Assembly (NCBI GenBank): GCA_022707885.1
Contig: JAKIZT010000001.1
Span: 96,233 to 160,232, forward strand
DNA from: Caldisericales bacterium
GTDB lineage: Bacteria; Caldisericota; Caldisericia; JAAYUI01
DNA length: 64,000 bases
Reading direction: 5' to 3'
Shown: one piece after another, positions 54,207 to 62,570 of the stretch
Layout: every line of letters begins with the position of its first letter
Position numbering within the stretch: position 1 is the first letter of the stretch
Program-made: the position numbers and the translations under genes
The notes under the pieces: model-generated
The model's input: only the letters and a program-made list of their open reading frames with translations
What the model was told of the DNA's origin: nothing
Databases searched by the model: none

Positions 54207-55107
54207 TTGTTATTCCCACCTCCTCAAGGCAATCAAGTGCCTCTTCATATTCATCTTCTGTTATGTTTCTATTCAAACCCGGCTCTGAAAGTGCTCTGTG
54301 GGCAGGAAAATATTGGCTCATCAGCGAGAGATGGACATTTGGAATATTTTTTGCAATCCAGCCCAAAACTCCTTCTGTTCCAGCCCTTCCTTCCGGAAGA
54401 ACCAGATGTCTTATTATGAGGCCCTTCTTGGCAATCCCGTTTTCATCCATTACCAGATTACCAACCTGCCTGTACATCTCAACCAAAGCTGCCCTATTAT
54501 TCTCAACATATTTTACCACACCAGAATTTCTTATTGCTTCACCATCTGAATCATATTTTGCATCTGGAAGATAAATGTCAACAAACCCTTCCAAAAATTT
54601 TAACACTTCAACTGATTCAAAACCAGAACAATTATAAACAATTGGAATAGAAAGTCCACCCGCTTTAGCAATCTCAATTGCTTCTGCAATTTGTGGAGCA
54701 TAATGGGTTGGGGTCACAAGGTTCACATTATGGCAACCCCTTGCTTGCTGTTCTAGCATAATTTCGGCAAGCTTTTCAACTGTTACTTCATAACCATTGT
54801 GTAATTGAGAGATTGGATAATTCTGGCAAAACTTGCACGACATTGTGCAATATGTAAAAAAAATTGTGCCTGAACCATTTTTTCCAGAAATTGGCGGCTC
54901 TTCTCCTGGGTGGGGACCGGTTGAGGATATTTTCACAGTCATGGGCGCACGGCAATATCCCACTTCACCTTTATCTCTCATTGCTCCACATTTTCTGGGG
55001 CAAAGGTTGCATGGTGAGGCAAGTCTGTAGAGCTTTGAAATTTTCTCGCTTCTTTGCAATGCTTGAATCATGGCCCTTCGAACGAGGGATTTTAACATCA
55101 TATCCAT
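54184..55107 (-). CDS. Radical SAM protein, PflA-like (COG1313-type)
   Basis: 307 residues. The radical SAM cluster motif is CTMSCKFC (Cys87, 91, 94) with TIFFTY before it. An N-terminal Cys set (33, 36, 40, 52: CNLCPRKC...YC) could hold a second cluster. Other landmarks are GPHPGEEPPISG, VNLVTPTHYAPQI, IYLPDAKY and LSLMSQYFPAHRA, all typical of the uncharacterised relatives of pyruvate formate-lyase activating enzyme. The target is unknown and no glycyl-radical enzyme gene is nearby. No ribosome site is visible at the ATG at 55107. It is divergent from the Ig/stalk gene at 55193. Confidence 0.87.
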   Translation of the reverse strand: MDMMLKSLVRRAMIQALQRSEKISKLYRLASPCNLCPRKCGAMRDKGEVGYCRAPMTVKISSTGPHPGEEPPISGKNGSGTIFFTYCTMSCKFCQNYPISQLHNGYEVTVEKLAEIMLEQQARGCHNVNLVTPTHYAPQIAEAIEIAKAGGLSIPIVYNCSGFESVEVLKFLEGFVDIYLPDAKYDSDGEAIRNSGVVKYVENNRAALVEMYRQVGNLVMDENGIAKKGLIIRHLVLPEGRAGTEGVLGWIAKNIPNVHLSLMSQYFPAHRALSEPGLNRNITEDEYEEALDCLEEVGITNGWTQPF

Positions 55108-55192
55108 GTCAAAACAAGTCCCTTGGCAAAAGGAACTCTTTTGAACCGAAAAACATCAAAAATTGTATCTTCAAGTAAATAGAGGAGGTAAA

Positions 55193-57736
55193 ATGAAGAA
55201 AGTTTCAATAGTATTTCTTGTCTTTCTTCTTGCGATGCCGGTGACTCTTGTACAAGCAGCCAGCAACATTGCCGACAGAACGGACAAAATATTGCAGCCA
55301 GTCTCAACGCTCATAGTATCTACCACGCCAAACATCCTTACTGCTGGTGTTGTTCCCGAGCTTGTTGACACGGCAACACCATTCACAATAAAAGTTACCG
55401 ATTCGTCAGGAACACCGATTGACTTGACACAAGGTGGATCTATTGAAAATAAAAATGTATGGAACAATCTTTTCAAAGATCCGCACCCCGAGACGCTGGA
55501 CCAGTACTATTGGGTAAGGCTTGATCTCCACAATGATGATGGCACAGATATAAACAACAGGGCACTCTTTGGCATTCAACCAATCGAGATTGACTTCTCA
55601 ATGGCAAGGGATGGAATCTACGTCTTCAAAGGTTTCTGCGCAAATGATGTCGGAGAATTCAAAATCCAGGTATTTACACCCGACAGGAAATTCACCGGCA
55701 TCACAACCGTCAAAGTCCGAGCTCCACTCATTGATTATGCCATATTCAACATTGAAGATCCCGAAAAAAGGGTCTTTCACACACCAGGCGATCCTGATTT
55801 TGTAATGACAGCCGCAGACAACAGGATTTATGGCGTCACAGCCACAGTCCAGACTTCAGACGGCAAACTGATCAGGGGTAACTCAAAGGGTGTCCAGACA
55901 TGCAGCAGCTATACTGCCTCAAGGCTGACTGTTGGCACAACAATGCTTGCAAATTTCTATTACAGCAAGCCACATATCGTGCTTGAGAGAGATCCACTCA
56001 CCGGCAAAAACCTTGAATACATCGTTGATATGGGTGACAGATATTACATAAATCTTGGCATTGACTACAACAATAGCGGCTCTCTGGAAGAAACCAACAG
56101 GGAGATTTACGATATAGCAGGATTTAGAGTAAGAAACTGGAACACATCCACTAGAAGGTTTGAAGAAACAACGTACAAAACCTTCTACAACACAACGTGT
56201 ACAAAATGGGACGACGGCACTTATGCAACCGGCTATCTCTTTGACTACACCGACCAGACAACCGGATGGGGAATGGGGTGTATCTATAATTCTCCATACG
56301 CCGGCTGCTATCTGTTCGCTGACATAAATGAGGATGGAAAGCTGGATTACAGGGACTCCCTGGAGCTCGATTTTGGCGGAAAAACAATGTTCTACATCTT
56401 TGCCAATGATGTCTGCGGGATAACCTGCCTCGTTGGAGCAAACCACTATGGACAATCCGATTTTGCTGGCAGGGGACCGGTAAATGAAACAGATCCACAG
56501 GATGTCAGAAAAAGATACAGACCAGATGGTACTTTCATGCTCGACATGGATGGGTGGGTGGCATTCAACCTGGCATCCGGCAGACAATCGACCTCTCAGA
56601 TCAATGCAACTGTTTCAGTTTCTCCGGAAAAACTCGAAGTTGGCAAACCAGCCCACATCGAAGTCACTGTCACGACAAAAAATGACAGTAAACCAATCGA
56701 CAGGGCAAGGGTCCAGGTCATGGGCGGAGGCATCCTTGAGACTCAATATACAAACGAACTTGGAAAAGCAAATTTTGATATTACACCAGACAAACCCGGC
56801 AAATTGACAATCAATATCGCAGCAGGAAACTTCGGTTCCTTCTCGCAAGACATACAGGTAAAAAGGGACGAAACTCCACCAGAACTCAAAATTGACGAGA
56901 TACCTCTGCTTGTTAAAGATCCAAATGTCAAAATCACAGGGCAAACTGAACCAGGCGCAAAAGTGAAGGTTGCAGGAACAGATGCAACGGTAAGTCAAGA
57001 TGGCAAATTTGTTGCCGAAATACTGCTTGGGGAAGGCGATAACGCCATAACAATAGTGGCAACCGACCTAAATGACAATTCGACACGCAAAACAATAACC
57101 GTTACGCTGGACACAGTCCCACCTGAAATGCAGATTGAGGCTCTAGACCCAAAAATAATTGAAGCCAAAACGATAAAAATAAAAGGAAAAGTTAACGAGC
57201 CGTCCATCATCTTGATTGGTGATAAAAACCAGAATACCTCTGCAGGATTTGAATTCGAGCTTGAGTGCACATACGGCAAAAACACTGTCACAATTGAAGC
57301 GGTGGACAAAGCCGGCAACAAGGTTTCACAGACATTCGAATTTGAAAACTTCAGAAGAACAACTGTTGTGCTTCAAGTTGGTTCAAATTCAATGCTTGTC
57401 AATGGATCAACAAAACCAATCCCTGTGCCCCCCTTCATTGAGCGAGGAACAACAATGGTACCCATCAGGGTCATCTCAGAAGCTCTAGGGGCTACAGTCC
57501 AGTACGATCAGGCATCAAAAAGCATAGAGATTGTTCTTGGCGAAAAACAGATAATTATGCAAATTGGCACGAGGGTGATGGTTGTCAATGGCGTAAAGAA
57601 ATCACTTACTGTCGCTCCGCTTATAAAGAACAACTCTACATTCGTACCTTTCAGGGCAATCGCCGAAGCCTTTGAGTGTGACGTAAAATGGGCCTCCGAG
57701 ACAAAAGAAATAACGATAGTGAGGCTCTGGTACTAA
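55193..57736 (+). CDS. Exported Ig-like/stalk protein with an unrecognised N-terminal half
   Basis: 847 residues. The ATG at 55193 follows GAGGAGG and opens a signal peptide (MKKVSIVFLVFLLAMPVTLV). The first ~450 residues match no family I know. They contain an Ig-like segment (IVSTTPNILTAGVVPEL), many aromatic and Asp/Asn residues, several Cys and one EF-hand-like calcium loop (FADINEDGKLDYRD). From about 470 the protein is recognisable: an Ig-like domain with carrier-like KFTIDTPDKPG-type strands, two glucodextranase-type Ig-like domains (TGQTEPGAKVKVAG; KGKVNEPSIILIG) and two stalk repeats (VPIRVISEALGATVQY and VPFRAIAEAFECDVKW). It is a monocistronic gene with a strong terminator. Confidence 0.82.
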   Translation: MKKVSIVFLVFLLAMPVTLVQAASNIADRTDKILQPVSTLIVSTTPNILTAGVVPELVDTATPFTIKVTDSSGTPIDLTQGGSIENKNVWNNLFKDPHPETLDQYYWVRLDLHNDDGTDINNRALFGIQPIEIDFSMARDGIYVFKGFCANDVGEFKIQVFTPDRKFTGITTVKVRAPLIDYAIFNIEDPEKRVFHTPGDPDFVMTAADNRIYGVTATVQTSDGKLIRGNSKGVQTCSSYTASRLTVGTTMLANFYYSKPHIVLERDPLTGKNLEYIVDMGDRYYINLGIDYNNSGSLEETNREIYDIAGFRVRNWNTSTRRFEETTYKTFYNTTCTKWDDGTYATGYLFDYTDQTTGWGMGCIYNSPYAGCYLFADINEDGKLDYRDSLELDFGGKTMFYIFANDVCGITCLVGANHYGQSDFAGRGPVNETDPQDVRKRYRPDGTFMLDMDGWVAFNLASGRQSTSQINATVSVSPEKLEVGKPAHIEVTVTTKNDSKPIDRARVQVMGGGILETQYTNELGKANFDITPDKPGKLTINIAAGNFGSFSQDIQVKRDETPPELKIDEIPLLVKDPNVKITGQTEPGAKVKVAGTDATVSQDGKFVAEILLGEGDNAITIVATDLNDNSTRKTITVTLDTVPPEMQIEALDPKIIEAKTIKIKGKVNEPSIILIGDKNQNTSAGFEFELECTYGKNTVTIEAVDKAGNKVSQTFEFENFRRTTVVLQVGSNSMLVNGSTKPIPVPPFIERGTTMVPIRVISEALGATVQYDQASKSIEIVLGEKQIIMQIGTRVMVVNGVKKSLTVAPLIKNNSTFVPFRAIAEAFECDVKWASETKEITIVRLWY

Positions 57737-57755
57737 AAACCAGTTCAAACCAATT

Positions 57756-57790
57756 AAAAGGCCCCAGGGGAAATCCCTGGGGCCTTTTTT
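57756..57790 (+). terminator. Intrinsic terminator after the Ig/stalk gene
   Basis: A 14-bp perfect stem (AAAAGGCCCCAGGG with CCCTGGGGCCTTTT), a five-base loop and six T, 20 bases after the stop. Confidence 0.95.
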
Positions 57791-57802
57791 GTTTGGGTGT
57801 GA

Positions 57803-57830
57803 TTGACTAATAAAGCATAACCGCTATTAT
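57803..57830 (+). promoter_or_regulatory. Promoter of the roadblock gene, near-leaderless
   Basis: TTGACT (57803-57808), a 16-base spacer and TATTAT (57825-57830). The expected +1 is about 57837, three bases before the ATG, and there is no ribosome site. Confidence 0.7.
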
Positions 57831-57839
57831 TTTGTTGAA

Positions 57840-58211
57840 ATGCCCCAACCAAATATTGGCTATATTAGAAACATTCTGAACCAGATGGCCGCAAGCAACC
57901 CTGATATTTTGGGGTGCGCACTGGTTTCTGAAGATGGTCTTCCGATATTCTCCGTAATACCTGGCGAGATCGAAGAGGATTCGATGTCGGCCATGTCTGC
58001 CACTCTTTATGCACTTGGCGAAAGGGTCATCAGCGATCTTACAAGCGGAAACCTCGAACAGGTCTATGTAAAAGGCGACCAGGGTTATGTCGTAATTTCA
58101 TCAGTTGGGCAAATCGGCACATTGGCTGTTATCGCAAAACCAACAGCAAAACTGGGTTACGTATTGATGGTACTCAGACAGGTTATCTCCGACCTGACAT
58201 CATCCCACTGA
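57840..58211 (+). CDS. Roadblock/LC7-family protein
   Basis: 123 residues forming one Roadblock/LC7 domain: an N-terminal helix (IGYIRNILNQMAASNPDI), the strand and turn GCALVSEDGLPIFS, the helix SAMSATLYALGERVISDL and the strands LEQVYVKGDQGYVVISSVG and IGTLAVIAKPTAKLGYVL. Such proteins bind small Ras-like GTPases; MglB is the best-known bacterial example and acts as a GTPase-activating partner of MglA. No GTPase gene lies in the window. The gene has its own promoter and no Shine-Dalgarno sequence, so the message is probably leaderless. Its last 12 bases overlap the end of convergent nadE. Confidence 0.88.
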   Translation: MPQPNIGYIRNILNQMAASNPDILGCALVSEDGLPIFSVIPGEIEEDSMSAMSATLYALGERVISDLTSGNLEQVYVKGDQGYVVISSVGQIGTLAVIAKPTAKLGYVLMVLRQVISDLTSSH

Positions 58212-59009
58212 CCAGTCTCTGATATATCTAAAATCCTGATCTATGGTTCTTCCAGTTACTTTGCATACAGGCGGCAAAACTCTCTTAAATTGAGACTTGC
58301 GCATTTTCAATTCGATTGCTTCAACCTCTGACAAACTAAAACCACGCTGTGCAATTTTTTCCTTTGGGAGTCTCTGGTCAACCAGCATGTCAAGTATCTG
58401 GTCAAGCCTCTCGTATGTATTGCCTATTTCGCCCTCATCGGTCTGTCCTGGCCACAAATCTGCAGAAGGGGCCTTTTCTATTATCACATCAGGCACACCA
58501 ATGTACTTTGCCAGTGCTCTCACCTGGGTCTTGTAGATGTCGCCTATGGGGTAGCAACCTGCGGCCATGTCGCCATACCATGTTGAATAGCCCAGGAGCA
58601 TTTCTGTCTTGTTGGAAGTCCCTAAAACAATACTCTTGCTGGCCATTGACTGGTCAAATATCACACACATCCTCAGCCTTGCCAGAAGATTGCCAAGCCT
58701 GAACCTGTCAATTTCTTCATGATAGCCATCAACCATATTGGAAATATCAATGATTTTGGTTTTTACACCAAATTTCTCCGCAACCAGTTTGGCATGCTCT
58801 ATCGAATCCTTGCTTGACTGCCTGAACGGGAGGAGAAGCCCCAGAACATTATCTGGTCCAAGGGCTTTAGAGACAATTCCAGCCACAAGGGCCGAGTCAA
58901 GACCACCGGAGAGCCCCAGAACAGCACCCTTCATTGAAGCACCGCTTACACAGGAGCAAATGAATCCCTCGATTAGTTTTTGCGCCCTCTCAAGATCGAT
59001 TTCAAGCAT
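58200..59009 (-). CDS. nadE: NAD+ synthase
   Basis: 269 residues. The ATP-pyrophosphatase motif LGLSGGLDSAL (Ser34 to Ser39) is near the N terminus, followed by family blocks VLGTSNKTEMLLGYSTWYGD and EKAPSADLWPGQTDEGEIG. It converts nicotinic acid adenine dinucleotide to NAD+. The start at 59009 is chosen because it overlaps the upstream amidase stop by eight bases and gives the usual N terminus; the frame extends further but without a ribosome site. The protein lacks the glutaminase domain of glutamine-dependent enzymes; the upstream gene encodes one separately. Confidence 0.93.
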   Translation of the reverse strand: MLEIDLERAQKLIEGFICSCVSGASMKGAVLGLSGGLDSALVAGIVSKALGPDNVLGLLLPFRQSSKDSIEHAKLVAEKFGVKTKIIDISNMVDGYHEEIDRFRLGNLLARLRMCVIFDQSMASKSIVLGTSNKTEMLLGYSTWYGDMAAGCYPIGDIYKTQVRALAKYIGVPDVIIEKAPSADLWPGQTDEGEIGNTYERLDQILDMLVDQRLPKEKIAQRGFSLSEVEAIELKMRKSQFKRVLPPVCKVTGRTIDQDFRYIRDWSVG

Positions 59010-59847
59010 TTTTCTCAATCCTTTCCATTTCATCAAGGACTGTTCCAAAATCGCTTTCCCTGTAAAGGCTCATGTTGTATCTTGCCTTCGCAAGAACCGA
59101 TGAGTCAATGTCAACAATCTGGACATGCTCTACAAGTTCTGGCAAAATCGCCAGTTCATGGCCATCTGGGCCAAAAACAACGGAGTTGCCAAAAAATGCC
59201 ACGCCATCTTCGTATCCAACTTTGTTTGTGCTCGCCAGAAAAACCTGGTTAGTAAAAGCAATGTTGCCTGTTGTTCTTTCAAAAAACTTCTTTACCGAGA
59301 AACCATTTTTCCCAAGGACCCTCGCTGGTATCGCCGAACATGCAATTATCATCTCGGCACCATCCCTGGAGAGCACATAGGCTTCCTCCGGGTGCCAGAG
59401 GTCACGGCAAATCATTATTCCCAGTCTGCCAAATGGCGTGTCAAAAGCCCTTATAGTGTTACCTTTCCCAAAATACCTTGCCTCTTCAAACAGGCCATGT
59501 GTTGGCAAGTGGATTTTTCTGTATATCTGGGCAATTTCACCCCCGATATAGAGGCAACCGCTAATTCTTACCACATGGTCCGGACACATCTCCGGGAAAC
59601 TGCAGAAAATGGCAATCTCTTTTGAAGCCTCAATGATCGGGCGCATTTCATTACCATCGGGTCTAACAGCAAGATTATATGAAAGATCCCTTAAACTGTA
59701 GCCTGAAAGCCCCAGCTCGGGAAAAAGTACCATATTGGCGCCACTATTACATGATTCTTTTGCAACTCTGGCATGCTTTCCTATGTTGTATGCAAGATCG
59801 CCAAATTTTGATTCGATTTGGGCTATTGCCAGTCTAAAGTCCTTCAT
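59002..59847 (-). CDS. Nitrilase-superfamily amidase, probable glutaminase partner of NadE
   Basis: 281 residues with the complete catalytic set of the carbon-nitrogen hydrolase family: Glu44 (FPELGLSGY), Lys111 (YRKIHLPTHGLFEE) and Cys147 (MICRDLWHPE). The sequence RKIHLPTHGLFEEARYF and the overall pattern resemble the N-terminal glutaminase domain of glutamine-dependent NAD+ synthetases. The gene overlaps nadE by eight bases and queT by fourteen, so it is translationally coupled to both. The likely role is to release ammonia from glutamine for NadE. An independent amidase function cannot be excluded. Confidence 0.88.
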   Translation of the reverse strand: MKDFRLAIAQIESKFGDLAYNIGKHARVAKESCNSGANMVLFPELGLSGYSLRDLSYNLAVRPDGNEMRPIIEASKEIAIFCSFPEMCPDHVVRISGCLYIGGEIAQIYRKIHLPTHGLFEEARYFGKGNTIRAFDTPFGRLGIMICRDLWHPEEAYVLSRDGAEMIIACSAIPARVLGKNGFSVKKFFERTTGNIAFTNQVFLASTNKVGYEDGVAFFGNSVVFGPDGHELAILPELVEHVQIVDIDSSVLAKARYNMSLYRESDFGTVLDEMERIEKNA

Positions 59848-60385
59848 TCAAAAAACCCGTCCTTTTTAGTACGTATGCGAGTGGAACACCAAGAACACCA
59901 AGAGCTACCGCCTCGCCAAGCATTATCTGCCCTGCAACAACCATATACGCCCCGATTTTAAAATTGGTGAACGTGGCTGTAAACCCCTGCAACCCCTGCG
60001 GGATTCCAATATCAAAAAATCCTTGCAAAACAGACACATAGAGTCCAACCACAAGCCCATTGATGACAATCGGAGGGATGGCACCCAGCCATATTTTTTT
60101 TGTTCTGGACAGCAAGAACGTGAGTGTTGCTGCCAGAAGCGTGGCAAAGGTACCGAGTGTCCAGTCTATGACACCAAATGGAGACCAGAGCAGGTTGGAG
60201 ATAAAACACCCGACCGCAAGCCCGGCAATGGCCTCTGGCCAGAAAAATGGCAGTATAGTGAGTGCTTCGGCAAGTCTTACCTGTATGGCGCCAAAAGAAA
60301 ACACGGCAAAGGGGCCGGTCAAAACAACGTATGCGGCGGCAATGGCCGATCCTCTGACGATCTTTTTAAGTGCATTGTTTTTCAT
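59834..60385 (-). CDS. queT: QueT-type ECF transporter substrate-binding membrane protein
   Basis: 183 residues with about five or six membrane segments. The family signature FSFGAIQVRLAEALTILPFF, then PEAIAGLAVGCFISNL and the conserved GVIDWTLGTFATLL, match QueT, the S component thought to import queuosine precursors through an energy-coupling-factor transporter. The ECF module (EcfA/A'/T) is not in the window. The ATG overlaps the Nudix stop by four bases (ATGA). No preQ1 riboswitch can precede it because there is no intergenic space. Confidence 0.88.
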   Translation of the reverse strand: MKNNALKKIVRGSAIAAAYVVLTGPFAVFSFGAIQVRLAEALTILPFFWPEAIAGLAVGCFISNLLWSPFGVIDWTLGTFATLLAATLTFLLSRTKKIWLGAIPPIVINGLVVGLYVSVLQGFFDIGIPQGLQGFTATFTNFKIGAYMVVAGQIMLGEAVALGVLGVPLAYVLKRTGFLNEGL

Positions 60386-60909
60386 TGCTCACCCTTCCAG
60401 AGTTTGTATAGTCCATAAATAACAAGCGACTTTGCATCCTCAATCTGCCCTTCAGCAAGCATCCTCTCGAATTCTGGCATCGACACTTCTATTGGGTGCA
60501 CATCTTCATCCTCATCAGGATTGGGTGTCCCTTTTCTGAGGTCTCTGGCCAAAAAATAATGTGATCTTTCGGTGCTTATGCCAGGTGTGACAAAAGCCTT
60601 GCCAAGACTGATCATGTTGCCAGCCTCATAGCCAGTTTCTTCTTCAAGTTCGCGAAAAGCTGCCTCGACAGGGATTTCGCCTTCCTCGATCTTCCCGGCG
60701 ACAACTTCAATCAAATTGCTCCGGACAGGGGCCCTGAATTGCTCAACCAGAATGACCTTCCCATCATGGGTTATTGGAAGAACAACGACAACCTCAAATT
60801 TTGTCCTGATAAATTCCCTTATGTACTCTTTCTCATCCTGGTATTTTTCTCTTTGGACAGAAAACAGAATGCCATCAAACAGGTTTTCTTCCGAGATTTT
60901 TTTTGGCAT
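60382..60909 (-). CDS. Nudix hydrolase, ADP-ribose pyrophosphatase type
   Basis: 175 residues. The Nudix box is complete at 72-94 (G-x5-E-x7-RELEEETGY). The flanking sequence (LVEQFRAPVRSNLIEVVAGKIEEG before it; GKAFVTPGISTERSHYFLA after it) is typical of ADP-ribose pyrophosphatases, which clear ADP-ribose to AMP and ribose-5-phosphate. The position two genes upstream of the NAD-synthesis pair fits a link to NAD metabolism. The ATG overlaps the RNase J stop by one base (TAATG). Confidence 0.92.
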   Translation of the reverse strand: MPKKISEENLFDGILFSVQREKYQDEKEYIREFIRTKFEVVVVLPITHDGKVILVEQFRAPVRSNLIEVVAGKIEEGEIPVEAAFRELEEETGYEAGNMISLGKAFVTPGISTERSHYFLARDLRKGTPNPDEDEDVHPIEVSMPEFERMLAEGQIEDAKSLVIYGLYKLWKGEQ

Positions 60910-62570
60910 TATATTTGAAGGACCGTTGGGAGTATCATTGGCCTTCTCCTTGTAGTTTCCAGCAAGACGTCAGACAATTTCTCTCTTATCTGCCTTTTCA
61001 GCTCACTTGTTGATGAGCTTTCACTCTTCCAGTTTTTTACTATGTTAATGACAGCCTGTTTTACAACTTCGATTGTTTCTGCCGATTCTTTCATATAGAT
61101 GAAGCCCTGGCTGGTTATATCAGGCCCTGCCAAAATCTCCCTGGTGTCCTTTGAAACTGCAACAGATATTGTCATAAAACCATCCCTTGCAAGTTTCGAT
61201 CTCTCCTTGAGAACAACGGTGCCAATATCTCCAACAGAACTGCCATCGATATAGACAGCCCCGGCTGGCACTTTCTTTACTATTTTCCCTACCTTTTCCG
61301 AAAGCTGTATCTGGTCACCGTTATCGCAAATAAAGATGTTCTCTTTATTGATTCCGATGTTCTCTGCAATCTTTGCATGGAACCAGAGCTGTTTGTATTC
61401 GCCATGGAGCGGAATGAAATACTTTGGTCTGGCAAGCGCCAGGACTATCTTCATTTCTTCCTGTGACGCATGGCCGGAAACATGTACCCCGTCAACATTG
61501 CGATAGTAGACATTTGCACCCAGTTTCAGCAACCCGGAAACAGTCCTTGAGACAAGGCTCTCATTGCCAGGAATCGGGTCAGCAGAAATGAGGACAGTGT
61601 CGGTTTTCTGAATGTGTATCTTTGGATGGGTGGCATTGGCAATTTTGGTCATACCAGACATTGGCTCACCCTGCGTTCCAGTTGTAACAATGGCAACTTT
61701 GTCCGGAGGCATTTTGTTGGCCTGTTCCGGAGTAATTACCATGCTGTCCTGCATGTTGAAATAGCCGAGCCTCTGCGCGACTTTGATCGTATCAACAATA
61801 CTCTTTCCATCTATAATGAGCTTGCGTCCAAATTTTGCTGTCGTGTCAACTATCTGCTGGAGCCTGTGAATGTTTGTGGCAAAAGTGGCCACAACAATCC
61901 TGCCAGGGGCAAACTTGTACAGTTGTTCAAAGGTCCTGCCAACTGTTGATTCTGAAGCGGTGTAGCCCGGCTCGTCAGCATTTGTCGAGTCAGCCATAAG
62001 ACACAGTATGCCCTTCAGCCCAAGGTCTCCAAATCTCTGAAGGTCCATGGGGTTTCCATCAATCGGGTTGAGGTCGATTTTGAAATCGCCAGTGTGCAGG
62101 ACGATTCCAGCCGGGAAATGGAGCGCGATTGCCGCACCATCCGGTATGGAGTGGTTGACCCTTATGAACTCCGTTCTGACACCGGCAATAAAGTAATGCT
62201 TTCCAAACTGCACTGTCCTGAAGTCTACAGGCCTAACCGAGCCTGGGAGTACCTCATCGGCAAGTCCGATTGTCAATTCGGTCCCGTAAACAGGCACCTT
62301 GACCTTTTCAAGAACATATCTGAGGCCACCGATGTGATCGGCATGGCCATGGGTCAGGAGGACGGCTCGTATTTTTTTGGAAATCGTGTCCAGATATGAA
62401 AGATCTGGAATAACTTTGTCAATTCCGGGGAGATCGGCATCCGGGAATTTGAAACCAGCATCAATTATGACAGCATTGTTTTCCCACTCGATAACGGTCA
62501 GGTTTTTACCAATCTCGCCAAGACCGCCAAGCGGCGTTATCAAGACAGAATGTGGTTCGTTTCTGGACAT
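60909..62570 (-). CDS. rnj: Ribonuclease J
   Basis: 553 residues, a metallo-beta-lactamase/beta-CASP nuclease. Visible motifs: ITPLGGLGEIGKNLTVIE at the N terminus, THGHADHIGG (His74, His76, Asp78, His79), IRVNHSIPDGAAIAL, HTGDFKID and the beta-CASP block VSGHASQEEMK. It matures and degrades RNA with 5'-exo and endonuclease activity. The start is the ATG at 62570 (MSRNEPHSVL), which overlaps the udg stop by one base. The frame is open for a further 105 codons, but that stretch is the out-of-frame shadow of udg and should not be annotated as an extension. Confidence 0.95.
   Translation of the reverse strand: MSRNEPHSVLITPLGGLGEIGKNLTVIEWENNAVIIDAGFKFPDADLPGIDKVIPDLSYLDTISKKIRAVLLTHGHADHIGGLRYVLEKVKVPVYGTELTIGLADEVLPGSVRPVDFRTVQFGKHYFIAGVRTEFIRVNHSIPDGAAIALHFPAGIVLHTGDFKIDLNPIDGNPMDLQRFGDLGLKGILCLMADSTNADEPGYTASESTVGRTFEQLYKFAPGRIVVATFATNIHRLQQIVDTTAKFGRKLIIDGKSIVDTIKVAQRLGYFNMQDSMVITPEQANKMPPDKVAIVTTGTQGEPMSGMTKIANATHPKIHIQKTDTVLISADPIPGNESLVSRTVSGLLKLGANVYYRNVDGVHVSGHASQEEMKIVLALARPKYFIPLHGEYKQLWFHAKIAENIGINKENIFICDNGDQIQLSEKVGKIVKKVPAGAVYIDGSSVGDIGTVVLKERSKLARDGFMTISVAVSKDTREILAGPDITSQGFIYMKESAETIEVVKQAVINIVKNWKSESSSTSELKRQIREKLSDVLLETTRRRPMILPTVLQI

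Noticed and set aside
60382-60390. preQ1 riboswitch before queT
   Set aside because: The queT start overlaps the preceding stop; no leader exists.
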